NCBI RefSeq assembly: GCF_934309415.1
Contig: NZ_CAKRDI010000016.1
Span: 10,921 to 74,920 of the forward strand
DNA: 64,000 nucleotides
From: an uncultured Mediterraneibacter sp.
GTDB lineage: Bacteria; Bacillota; Clostridia; Lachnospirales; Lachnospiraceae
Direction of reading: 5' to 3'
A program made the translations under genes and the position numbers. The notes beneath the pieces are model-generated. The model saw only the letters and a program-made list of their open reading frames with translations. It was not told the DNA's origin and did not search any database. Positions 36,243 to 47,398 of this stretch are shown here, in pieces. Position 1 is the first letter of the stretch. Every line of letters starts with the position of its first letter.

Positions 36243-36362
36243 CAATCGTTACTATTTCTGCACTTGATCCGTTACTGTTCAAACCATAGCTATAAGCATC
36301 TTACCACTACTGATCAGCTACGGGATTATATTACTATTTACAGATTATCTGTGAGCAGTAAC
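36243..36362. repeat. Degenerate MITE-like repeat copy
   Basis: The gap between yqfD and phoH contains CGTTACTGTTCAAACCATAG and, at its end, CTGTGAGCAGTAACCC, both close to the ends of the 145-bp element. The middle is diverged. Confidence 0.4.
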
Positions 36363-36364
36363 CC

Positions 36365-37621
36365 TTATTCAGTGTCGTTTCCGCCGGGCTGTTCACTTTC
36401 TGACTGAACCGGCGGCTGCACGTTCTGTTCTTCTGTGATCTTCTGATTCAGATATAAAGTTCCCAAAGCCCGTGCATTTTTTTCGTCCAGTTGTATTTTA
36501 ACATTATTTTCACAGATTTGAATACCTTTTTGCTCTAATTCCTCACAAAATCTGCGAAAATGAAGGCTCAGCATTTCCTGAAGTTCTTCTTTTGTGTATT
36601 CTGTCTTCTGAAACGTGTAAGATTTTTCTTTTCGCATTCCATAAGACACCGGAAGATAAAAATTTTCTCCCAGCTTCACCTGTCTTTCCAGCGTATACAT
36701 TTCACTGTGTTTCCAGGAATTTTTCAGGATACCTGCGCAGAATTCCACTCCGTTGATCCGCAGATAATACTGCCTTCTCTCTTTTCCGTCATAGTTCTTT
36801 TTCTGATAGGTTCTGGAAATATGATCCTCATACTCCAGTTTTGTATCTGCATAAATATCTGCATCTGAATGCCGGTACTGATAATCAACCACTTCTCCGC
36901 TGTCATTGAGTACCTCCACCCTGCCAAGCACCAACAGATCGCCGGCTTTCACCGCATCTCCTTCATGTACCTGAGGTACACCGGACCGGGTAATGATCTT
37001 TGTGATCACTCCATCCGTCGTGGCAACCAGATCGGTCGGCTGTGCCTGCTCTTCCTTTTCCGTCTCATCAGGCGGTTCAAAGGTATCCTCTTTTTCTTTG
37101 ATCTGAACTTTCAGTCTGCTGCCGTCAATCGAAGCAGACACCCAAACTATATCATTATATTCCTTTCGGATGGCTTTTACAATACCAGAACAATCTACAT
37201 CTTTTTTTCTCATTCCGGCTTCCACCTGCTGTGTTTTTAAAAATTCTACCAGCGTCTCATCGGGCCATCTTTCATTTCCCTGAAAATGAATATCCCAGAT
37301 AAATGCAGAATCGAGACGGAGCAGACAGACTCCCAGTAAGATTCCTGCAAATAAAAGTTTTCGTTTCCGGTAACGCTGCAGAAAGAATGGAAATCCATGT
37401 CGTTCCGTCAGCCGGACCTTCGTATGTGTTTTCCGTACAAAAGGGCGCAGTTTCCGGAAGCCATGCAATGTAAGATACATTTCATATGCGTTTCCTGCCG
37501 GTGTCAGTCCCCAGATCCTGATGCCGTGATAACAGCAGAGATTCAGAAACCGTTCTGGAGAATAACCGGAAACCCGGATTTTCACATATCCCTGCAGATA
37601 TCGGATCAGCGCACGGATCAA
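36365..37621 (-). CDS. yqfD: Sporulation protein YqfD
   Basis: 418 residues from a TTG at 37621, with GGGAGG eight bases upstream; it overlaps the yqfC stop by four bases. It starts with the conserved RYLQGYVKIRVSGYSPERFLNLCCYHGI, has one membrane helix (about 88-107, RKLLFAGILLGVCLLRL), and a long extracytoplasmic part with VSASIDGSRLKVQIKEK and DGVITKIITRSGVPQVHEGDAVKAGDLLV. YqfD is a sporulation (sigma-E) membrane protein of unknown mechanism. Confidence 0.92.
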   Translation of the reverse strand: MIRALIRYLQGYVKIRVSGYSPERFLNLCCYHGIRIWGLTPAGNAYEMYLTLHGFRKLRPFVRKTHTKVRLTERHGFPFFLQRYRKRKLLFAGILLGVCLLRLDSAFIWDIHFQGNERWPDETLVEFLKTQQVEAGMRKKDVDCSGIVKAIRKEYNDIVWVSASIDGSRLKVQIKEKEDTFEPPDETEKEEQAQPTDLVATTDGVITKIITRSGVPQVHEGDAVKAGDLLVLGRVEVLNDSGEVVDYQYRHSDADIYADTKLEYEDHISRTYQKKNYDGKERRQYYLRINGVEFCAGILKNSWKHSEMYTLERQVKLGENFYLPVSYGMRKEKSYTFQKTEYTKEELQEMLSLHFRRFCEELEQKGIQICENNVKIQLDEKNARALGTLYLNQKITEEQNVQPPVQSESEQPGGNDTE

Positions 37622-37917
37622 TCAGACTTCCTCCCTTCTGTAAACTCAAGTGATTCCAGATAACCGGTGATTTTCATCTCATCATTGGTGTAATACTCAA
37701 TCTTCAACCGCTTTCCTGTCAGACGGATCTGTCCTGATTTTGTCTGTACACGGACCAGTTGTTCTGTATATTCTATAATCCCCCGGTAATTCTCGATACA
37801 GATTTCATTTCTTCCGAGAATTGTGATCACCGGAACTCCAAATACCACATCTTTCGGCATACCTGCAGCCTCGGCCGCCTTTTGTCCGATTCGCCCTCTC
37901 TCCATAAAAAATGCCAC
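37618..37917 (-). CDS. yqfC: Sporulation protein YqfC
   Basis: 99 residues from a GTG at 37917, which has AAAGG seven bases upstream; the ATG at 37905 (95 residues) fits the family length equally well but lacks a ribosome site. The conserved core is MPKDVVFGVPVITILGRNEICIENYRGIIEY. YqfC is made with YqfD in the mother cell during sporulation; its activity is unknown. A strong hairpin covers the start region. Confidence 0.88.
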   Translation of the reverse strand: MAFFMERGRIGQKAAEAAGMPKDVVFGVPVITILGRNEICIENYRGIIEYTEQLVRVQTKSGQIRLTGKRLKIEYYTNDEMKITGYLESLEFTEGRKSD

Positions 37918-37949
37918 ACATATACCTTTCAAAAAAGTATATGTGCGGC
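37906..37949 (-). terminator. Hairpin with T tract overlapping the yqfC start
   Basis: Arms GCCACACATATAC (37913-37925) and GTATATGTGCGGC (37937-37949), one wobble in 13; on the minus strand ATTTTTT follows and abuts the ATG at 37905. It lies about 90 bases past the FMN-binding gene and would end its transcript, but it also contains the yqfC ribosome site in its loop and the GTG in its stem. Confidence 0.6.
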
Positions 37950-37995
37950 ATGTTCTGTCCTATGCGGAAATTTTACTGTGAATCTTACAGGTTCT

Positions 37996-38005
37996 AGAGC
38001 GTGTC
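37996..38005. repeat. AGAGCGTGTC repeat copy
   Basis: TCTAGAGCGTGTCTGAAAAA begins here, 37 bases after the stop of the FMN-binding gene (minus strand). It is close to the copy at 27191. Confidence 0.45.
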
Positions 38006-38041
38006 TGAAAAATCATTCCTGCAATCTACATCTTTGCATAT

Positions 38042-38542
38042 TCAGGCTTTCTGCTTACGTTCTTTGCCTGTAAATCTTTCTGCTTCCAGTTTCCATACTG
38101 CGGTTCTTGCAAGCATCTCCGGCAGGAACTCGATCTTTGCCTCAGGAGCCATATGCTCCATTACTTTCTCAAGTCCGAACTTCTTTTCTTCATCCGTCTT
38201 AAGCTCATGGATGTTTCCGTCTCCCATGATACTTCTGTAGGAGAATGAATAACTGCAGGTATATTCTCCTTTGATCACACTGTGACGACAGTCCATCTCA
38301 AATGCTGCCTTTGAATTTTCCCGGATGGCGTCTGCCTTTCTTCCTTCTGCGGAACCGTGGAAATAAAATGTCAGTTTCTGTCCCTGCTCTGTCTCCTGAA
38401 ATTCATATCCATAATTCAGCGGCATAATAAACATTCCTTCCGCATCTGTCATTCCAATTCTGACAACATCACATTCTTCCAGAATCTCTTTTAAAACTGC
38501 AGGATCTGTAATTTCTCTTTTATGTAAACGCATTTCTCTCAT
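38042..38542 (-). CDS. Pyridoxamine 5'-phosphate oxidase family FMN-binding protein
   Basis: 166 residues from the ATG at 38542, which has AGGAGG eight bases upstream. The split-barrel fold is shown by VVRIGMTDAEGMFIMPLNYGYEF, LTFYFHGSAEGRKADAIRENSKAAFEMD and the CSYSFSYRSIMGDGNIHEL segment, as in NimA-like proteins. Such proteins bind FMN or heme and reduce small compounds; the substrate is unknown. Confidence 0.85.
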   Translation of the reverse strand: MREMRLHKREITDPAVLKEILEECDVVRIGMTDAEGMFIMPLNYGYEFQETEQGQKLTFYFHGSAEGRKADAIRENSKAAFEMDCRHSVIKGEYTCSYSFSYRSIMGDGNIHELKTDEEKKFGLEKVMEHMAPEAKIEFLPEMLARTAVWKLEAERFTGKERKQKA

Positions 38543-38620
38543 ATGAAACTCCTCCTTTGAGTTGAAATTCACGTTCTACAGTGTCGAATTTTTTACATTG
38601 TTTACTGGGATTGGTACAGA

Positions 38621-39622
38621 TTAATACCTGCGCTTCCGACTGTGGCTTCGATCGCCCCGTCTTTCTCTGTAACGATCATAGCGGTCATCTTCGTAATCGT
38701 CATACTCGTCCTCATAATCATCGTAATAGCCGTTTTCATAATTGTCACCATAATCATCCTCATAATCATCCTGATAGCCATCATCATAACGACTCCTGTT
38801 ACGATCACTGCGATCACGCCGGGATCTGTAATCATCCCGATAATCATCCTCGTATTCGTCATCGTAATCATCATCATAGTCATCGTAACCGTAACGATCA
38901 TAATCGTCATAGTCATCACGATATCGATTACGTCTTCCATAGCGATAATCTCTGTCATCGTAATACTCATTGTCATAGTCGTCATAACCATAACCATCAT
39001 CATAATCATCATATCTGCCACGATTTCTATAAGAATCTCTTCCTCTCCGATCACTTCTGCCACGCCCCTGATCACGGCGTCCGCCCCAGTATTCTTCTTT
39101 CTCCTGATTCCGAAGTTTCAGCCTTCCCAGCATTCTGGATGGTGCAAGCACGATCCAGCAGAAGATTCTCACCGTAATGATTCCGGCAAATACTCCGATG
39201 CTGTCGATTCCGACATCTCGGGCAGACGGTCCCCGTCCATCCACAAACGATTGATGGTATTCATCCCCGCAGGCAAATCCCACGCAGATGGCTCCCGCCA
39301 CAAGCATCAGCGGAAATCCTCTCAGACCATACACATAAAATGGAAATGACACGGCCACTGCCAGCAGAAAATACTCCGTCATATGCGCTACTTTTCGCAC
39401 CGGATACTCAATCTTTGTCGCCACTTCATCAATTTCCCAGTCTGAAAGTCCCTTCTGAAGCACTTCATTTCCCACTTCCACAATCTTCACACTGACTTCG
39501 TGACTTAAAGAGCCCGAATCCACGCCATCCTGCGAGGAAAACGAAAAGATGATACACATCATTACAATCGCCGGAAGAAATGACAGCGGTTTCAATATAA
39601 ATACAAAAAAATCTTTGATCAT
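38621..39622 (-). CDS. VanZ family membrane protein with Asp/Tyr/Arg-rich C-terminal tail
   Basis: 333 residues. Residues 1-165 are a VanZ-like domain with four helices and the motif PVRKVAHMTEYFLLAVAVSFPF, then GDEYHQSFVDGRGPSARDVGIDSIG. Residues from about 172 to the end contain almost only Asp, Tyr, Arg, Glu and Gly in short repeats (for example YDDYDDGYGYDDYDNEYYDD), ending in a basic RGDRSHSRKRRY. The tail is expected to be disordered and cytoplasmic. VanZ members affect resistance to glycopeptides or lipopeptides; the tail has no known function. Confidence 0.8.
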   Translation of the reverse strand: MIKDFFVFILKPLSFLPAIVMMCIIFSFSSQDGVDSGSLSHEVSVKIVEVGNEVLQKGLSDWEIDEVATKIEYPVRKVAHMTEYFLLAVAVSFPFYVYGLRGFPLMLVAGAICVGFACGDEYHQSFVDGRGPSARDVGIDSIGVFAGIITVRIFCWIVLAPSRMLGRLKLRNQEKEEYWGGRRDQGRGRSDRRGRDSYRNRGRYDDYDDGYGYDDYDNEYYDDRDYRYGRRNRYRDDYDDYDRYGYDDYDDDYDDEYEDDYRDDYRSRRDRSDRNRSRYDDGYQDDYEDDYGDNYENGYYDDYEDEYDDYEDDRYDRYRERRGDRSHSRKRRY

Positions 39623-39696
39623 ATACTCGTCCTTTTATTTTTTGTAACAGTTCAGCCATAAAGTGGCAGATTCGAGCTTCATGGCCGAATTGTCAC

Positions 39697-41061
39697 CTAA
39701 TCCTCAATTGATCTCATCGCACTCTTAAATGTCCTTGTAAACAGAATCACAGTAAACGTAACCGCGAAAACATCTGCTACCGGCTCAGCCATATAAACCG
39801 CCATTGTTTTGTTACTACTGAAAATATGCGGCATCAGATAGATCAACGGGATGAGCAATACAAATTTTCTCGTCACTGCGACAAGGATCGACTGCACTGC
39901 TTTTCCAAGCGAAGTAAATGCCATCTGGCAGGAAATCTGTATTCCAAAGATGAACATGACAGCCAGATAAACACGTAACGCTTTTGCCGTAAATGCGATC
40001 AGCTCTGCATCTGTTGTAAAAATAGAAGCAAACAGTCCCGGGAACAACATTACGCATCCCCACAGAATCACTGCATAGATCACACTGCATTTCAAAAGTA
40101 ATTTAAAAGCAGCTCTTACACGTCCTGCATCTTTTGCTCCATAGTTGTAACTCATGATCGGCTGTGCTCCCTGTCCGAATCCCTGCAGTGGCAGCATTGC
40201 AAACTGCATTACACTGGTCAGAATCGTCATCGCACCTACTGCCAGATCTCCGCCATATCTCTGCAAAGAAGAATTGAAGCAGACAGAGATCACGCTCTCG
40301 CTGGCCTGCATAATAAAAGTTGCAGAGCCAAGTGCAAGACATGGTAAAATAATCTTTGCATGCAACATAAGATTCTTCTTTCGAATCTTAATAAAGGTCT
40401 TCTTTCCACACAGGAAAGAAATCACCCAGATACAAGATAACGCCTGGGAAATCACTGTAGCCAGCGCCGCACCTCTGACTCCCATGTTAAATCCAAAGAT
40501 AAACACCGGATCCAGGATGATATTGGCTATCGCACCGATCAGTACTGACATCATTCCTGTCTTTGCAAATCCCTGTGCAGTGATGAATGCATTCATTCCA
40601 AGCGTCAGTTCTACGAAAATTGTACCAATGGAATAAATGTTCATATATCTTGTAGCATATTCAATCGTATTCTCACTTGCGCCAAACGCCAACAGGAATT
40701 GCCGGTTCCACACAAACAGGATCAATGTCAGGATTAATGAGACAATAATCTGTGTCATAAAGCAGTTACCCAGAATCTTCTCTGCTGTCTCATTATCTTT
40801 CTTTCCCATAAAAATAGATGCCCGCGGGGAACCTCCATATCCCACCAGTGCCGCAAATGCAGACACGATCATAATCAACGGCATACACACTCCCACTCCG
40901 GTCAGTGCTGCTGCCCCGACTTTTGGAATATGTCCGATATAGATACGGTCTACAATGTTATACAGCATATTGATCAACTGTGCTGCAAGTGTCGGAAGTG
41001 CCAGTTTCAGAAGCAACCTTCCGATGGGTTCTTTCTGAAGAAATTCTTTATCTTCGTTCAC
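39697..41061 (-). CDS. MATE family efflux protein
   Basis: 454 residues from a GTG at 41061 with AAGGAG nine bases upstream. Upstream ATGs are excluded because 41097 lies in the -10 box of the promoter and 41145 in a terminator stem. Twelve helices and the motifs LALPTLAAQLINMLYNIVDRIYIGHIP and GFGQGAQPIMSYNYGA are those of the MATE family. The exported compound is unknown. It is a single-gene unit. Confidence 0.9.
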   Translation of the reverse strand: MNEDKEFLQKEPIGRLLLKLALPTLAAQLINMLYNIVDRIYIGHIPKVGAAALTGVGVCMPLIMIVSAFAALVGYGGSPRASIFMGKKDNETAEKILGNCFMTQIIVSLILTLILFVWNRQFLLAFGASENTIEYATRYMNIYSIGTIFVELTLGMNAFITAQGFAKTGMMSVLIGAIANIILDPVFIFGFNMGVRGAALATVISQALSCIWVISFLCGKKTFIKIRKKNLMLHAKIILPCLALGSATFIMQASESVISVCFNSSLQRYGGDLAVGAMTILTSVMQFAMLPLQGFGQGAQPIMSYNYGAKDAGRVRAAFKLLLKCSVIYAVILWGCVMLFPGLFASIFTTDAELIAFTAKALRVYLAVMFIFGIQISCQMAFTSLGKAVQSILVAVTRKFVLLIPLIYLMPHIFSSNKTMAVYMAEPVADVFAVTFTVILFTRTFKSAMRSIED

Positions 41062-41095
41062 AATATTCTTCTCCTTCGTATAAATTTCATTGACC

Positions 41096-41124
41096 ATTCT
41101 ATCACACACCTTCGTGCAAGTCAA
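41096..41124 (-). promoter_or_regulatory. Sigma-70-type promoter of the MATE gene
   Basis: TTGACT (41124-41119) and TAGAAT (41101-41096) are 17 bases apart. The -35 directly follows the T run of the upstream terminator. Confidence 0.75.
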
Positions 41125-41162
41125 AAAACCCGACAGATAACTCATAAAATGTTATCGTCGGG
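41123..41162 (-). terminator. Intrinsic terminator of the bgl operon
   Basis: Arms CCCGAC(A)GATAAC / GTTATC(G)TCGGG around ATAAAAT-type loop; on the minus strand TTTTTT follows. It lies 61 bases past the HAD gene stop. Confidence 0.8.
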
Positions 41163-41193
41163 TTACTGTTCACTCCTATGTCAATCACTCCGC
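41161..41193. repeat. Partial MITE-like repeat end
   Basis: GGTTACTGTTCACTCCTATG followed by TCAATCACTCCGC matches the right end of the 145-bp element in inverse orientation; the rest is absent. Confidence 0.5.
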
Positions 41194-41222
41194 GGATTTT
41201 TACACATTAAACTAACCTTTTA

Positions 41223-42056
41223 TCAGATTAATTCCAGCTTGCAGAATGCATTCCACAGTCCATCCTGATCTACATCGTCCGTAATATAATCTGCCATTTT
41301 CTTGATCTCTTCTCCACCATTCCCCATAGCGACACCATACGCACAATACTCCAGCATTGGAATATCAATCTTCGCATCGCCAAAGGCAATCGTATCCTCT
41401 ACATTTCTTCCAAGGAAAGTAAGCAGTGTCTGAATCGCAACTGCTTTCGTGATATCTTTCACTCCGATATCACCGAAAAGAGCTGTCTCTCCGACACCTC
41501 CCCAGGTTCCGTTCTGCAGATCCGTAAATTGCTCCTTTGTATCCAGATAATCCTGATAAGAATTCAGAACATAAGAAATCTTATTTACATCATCACGATA
41601 TAACTCCCCACCGAAAATCATCTCCGGAAATACATCTCTTACCGTCAGCTTTTTTGCTCCTGTTTTTTCTTTTCTTCTGCAATATTCCTGGATGGTTGGT
41701 TCTGCCACTGTCTCAAATCTCTCACTGGCAAACAATCCATTGTTGCTTTCCAGATAGAATTCCAGTTTCTTCTCATGCAGCCAGTCCACGATCTGCCGGC
41801 ACTGATCCGCAGAAAGCCTCTGATGCAGAACAACCCTTTCATGGTCTTCCACATAACTTCCGTTTCCACCGATCATGCCATCCAGCCCGATGTTCCACAG
41901 CTCCGGATACACTTCTGCCTTGCTTCTTCCGGTGCAGATATACACTCTGTGTCCGTTGGCTCTCGCCTGTCGTACTGCTTTTATGGCCGATTCCGGGATC
42001 TGGTTTTCATAATTCACCAGAGTCCCGTCTACATCCAGAAAAATAATTTTACTCAT
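41223..42056 (-). CDS. HAD-IIB phosphatase (Cof-like) of the beta-glucoside operon
   Basis: 277 residues. Motifs LDVDGTLV (about 6-13), ICTGRSK and FGDAKIDIPML. The ATG lies directly after the GH1 stop, so it is translated with the phospho-beta-glucosidase. It could dephosphorylate glucose 6-phosphate or another sugar phosphate to relieve sugar-phosphate stress, but this is inferred from position only. Confidence 0.87.
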   Translation of the reverse strand: MSKIIFLDVDGTLVNYENQIPESAIKAVRQARANGHRVYICTGRSKAEVYPELWNIGLDGMIGGNGSYVEDHERVVLHQRLSADQCRQIVDWLHEKKLEFYLESNNGLFASERFETVAEPTIQEYCRRKEKTGAKKLTVRDVFPEMIFGGELYRDDVNKISYVLNSYQDYLDTKEQFTDLQNGTWGGVGETALFGDIGVKDITKAVAIQTLLTFLGRNVEDTIAFGDAKIDIPMLEYCAYGVAMGNGGEEIKKMADYITDDVDQDGLWNAFCKLELI

Positions 42057-45443
<3,387 letters not shown>

Positions 45444-45476
45444 AATTTTCATTCTCCTTTTTTAATTTTTTTATAA

Positions 45477-45599
45477 GAATGTGCCTTGGCACATTCTAGA
45501 GCCTGCGGCGGTCGCTTGCGACATCTTCCTTGTACGCCGCAGTGCGCATCCTCGCGGAGCGTTTTTATATATTAGGAAAGAGCACTTTCCTAATATATA
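45477..45599. repeat. Hairpin cassette inserted in the bgl leader
   Basis: Three stems in a row: GAATGTGCC / GGCACATTC (45477-45496), CTGCGGCG...CGCCGCAG with inner GTCGC / GCGAC, and TATATATTAGGAAAG / CTTTCCTAATATATA (45566-45599). They lie between the antitermination terminator and the PTS start and are not part of a usual licT leader. Confidence 0.55.
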
Positions 45600-45669
45600 A
45601 AAAAACCTCCCACAACAATTTGTTCTGCTACGGATTCTGTGATCCTTTGCAACAAACTGTCATGGAAGG
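45599..45669 (-). terminator. LicT-controlled terminator in the bgl leader
   Basis: Seventeen-bp stem with CCTTCCATGACAGTTTG pairing to CAAATTGTTGTGGGAGG (some wobbles), followed on the minus strand by TTTTTTT. It lies between licT and the PTS gene. Confidence 0.8.
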
Positions 45670-45692
45670 TAATGCCCAACTGGTTACAGTCC
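45668..45692 (-). promoter_or_regulatory. RAT antiterminator site for LicT
   Basis: GGACTGTAACCAGTTGGGCA, then TTACC, resembles the ribonucleic antiterminator consensus (GGATTGTTACTG...GGCAAAACC). It overlaps the licT stop codon and the 5' arm of the terminator, so bound LicT would exclude the terminator. Confidence 0.7.
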
Positions 45693-46523
45693 TTCTCTGA
45701 CACATATTCTGTTAATATGCAACATTAAATACATCTTTTCCTCTTCTGAAAGCTGAATGTCAAATCTTTTCTCGAAATATGCTTCAATCTTGTCAATGCA
45801 TTCCGCAATCTCCGGAAATTCTTCGCGAATCGACTGATACATGATTCCATTATCTGTATCCAATGTCTGATTTGAGTCAATCCGCTTGAGCAGATACATC
45901 AGATGAGAAGAATATCTGGCGAAATTAAATGAATCTCTCTCGATCAGGATTCCCACTGTATCTTCTACGATACTGATTGTATCCTCCAGTGCTTCCTGGA
46001 ACCATTTCTGAATGGAAGTATCAGCTTTCTTTTCTGCGCTGTTCCGTGCATTTACGAAACTCATCGCAATTCCGGAAGCCTCATTCTCATTGAGCTGAAC
46101 TGCAAATCTGCGTTCCATCTGCCGCACTGCATATTTTCCGATCTTTGCCTCTTTCGGAAATGACTGCTCGATCTCACAGATCAACGGCATCTGCACCACG
46201 ATCTTCTTCCGTGCACGCTGAATACAGAAATGAATGTGATCCGCCAGTGTCATCACCAGATTCGGATTCAGTTCATATTGCAATTCATTGTGTGCGATAT
46301 CTACCAGCTTTGCTGTGAAATCCAGTACTTTCTCCGGTAGTTCCGGCAGCAGATCCAGATATTTATGATCGATGTCATAAAAGGTTCTGTCAATCTGATT
46401 CAGGTCTGTGAGCTCATATGGTACTTTCGGAAATCCAATTCCTTTTCCATAAGCAATCAACTCTTTTCCCTCTTTATCCAGGCAGATTGCAAAATTGTTG
46501 TTTAATTTCTTGATTACCTGCAT
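45684..46523 (-). CDS. licT: BglG/LicT family transcriptional antiterminator
   Basis: 279 residues. The RNA-binding CAT domain is residues 1-56 (MQVIKKLNNNFAICLDKEGKELIAYGKGIGF), followed by PRD1 (about 70-165, with a His in TLADHIHF) and PRD2 (about 175-279, with SSHLMYLLKRI and MLHINRI). LicT is dephosphorylated and active when substrate flows through the PTS; it then stabilises the RAT hairpin. It lies directly upstream of the PTS gene whose leader contains RAT. Confidence 0.93.
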   Translation of the reverse strand: MQVIKKLNNNFAICLDKEGKELIAYGKGIGFPKVPYELTDLNQIDRTFYDIDHKYLDLLPELPEKVLDFTAKLVDIAHNELQYELNPNLVMTLADHIHFCIQRARKKIVVQMPLICEIEQSFPKEAKIGKYAVRQMERRFAVQLNENEASGIAMSFVNARNSAEKKADTSIQKWFQEALEDTISIVEDTVGILIERDSFNFARYSSHLMYLLKRIDSNQTLDTDNGIMYQSIREEFPEIAECIDKIEAYFEKRFDIQLSEEEKMYLMLHINRICVREGL

Positions 46524-46772
46524 CTTCTCTCACCCGCTTTGTATTATGCCTTTTGAAGTTTCTTATCTATACAAAAAAATAAACCCCTCAAGACATACAC
46601 ACCTTACTGCTATAACGTATCGGTGCCATCAGTAATGCCTCAAAGAGTTACAACCCAAATGACATTTACAATTATAACAACACTTTTATTTGTTGTCTAC
46701 TATCATTTTTTCACAAATAGAGTCGTTATTTTTTGTATATTTTCAATAATGCCCCTGGCAATTACTTCTATC

Positions 46773-47252
46773 CTATTTATGATACGGCTCTTTCATAATG
46801 ATCCGATAACTCCGATACACCTGTTCCAGCAGGATCACGCGCATCAACTGATGTGGAAATGTCATCTTTGAAAAACTCAGTGCATAATTGGATTTTGCCA
46901 GCACTTCTTTTCCAAGTCCGATCGAACCACCGATAATGAAGATGATATGACTCACGCCCTGGATACCCAGACGGTCAATCTTCTCAGCCAGCTCTTCTGA
47001 ACTGAGCTGCTTTCCACCAATCTCCAGTGTGATTACAAACGCATCCTCCTTCACGTATTTTAAAATACGTTCTGCTTCTTTGCTTCGGATTGCATCTTCC
47101 ATCACTTCACTGGCGTGATCCGGTGTCTTCTCATCTGCCACTTCCACAATCTCCAGTTTACAGTAACGACTCAGGCGTTTGCTGTATTCCGCGATCGCAT
47201 CTTTCAAATATTTTTCTTTAATTTTTCCTACAGTGATCAATGTGATTTTCAT
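46773..47252 (-). CDS. rlmH: 23S rRNA pseudouridine-1915 N3-methyltransferase RlmH
   Basis: 159 residues, the exact family length. SPOUT-fold motifs include [39 protein letters not shown] and [26 protein letters not shown] near the C-terminus. It methylates pseudouridine 1915 in helix 69 using S-adenosylmethionine. Confidence 0.97.
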   Translation of the reverse strand: MKITLITVGKIKEKYLKDAIAEYSKRLSRYCKLEIVEVADEKTPDHASEVMEDAIRSKEAERILKYVKEDAFVITLEIGGKQLSSEELAEKIDRLGIQGVSHIIFIIGGSIGLGKEVLAKSNYALSFSKMTFPHQLMRVILLEQVYRSYRIIMKEPYHK

Positions 47253-47398
47253 TTTATTTCTTCCGCCTTCTTATATAAATCTCTGGGATGGCTACATTGT
47301 CATATATGATGGACTGCTCTGCATCAGAAGCGCCAATTGCCCCGCCTCGGCACTTCCTTTGTCATCATCCCCTTCAATCTTGCCAATAGAATTAATTT

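Noticed and set aside
38642..39349. Long open frames opposite the VanZ gene tail, rich in Ile/Val or His/Asn
   Set aside because: They are mirror images of the Asp/Tyr-rich tail codons; composition is unnatural and no ribosome sites are present.
46623..46871. 82-codon plus-strand frame upstream of licT
   Set aside because: Half of it is antisense to rlmH; no ribosome site or family resemblance.
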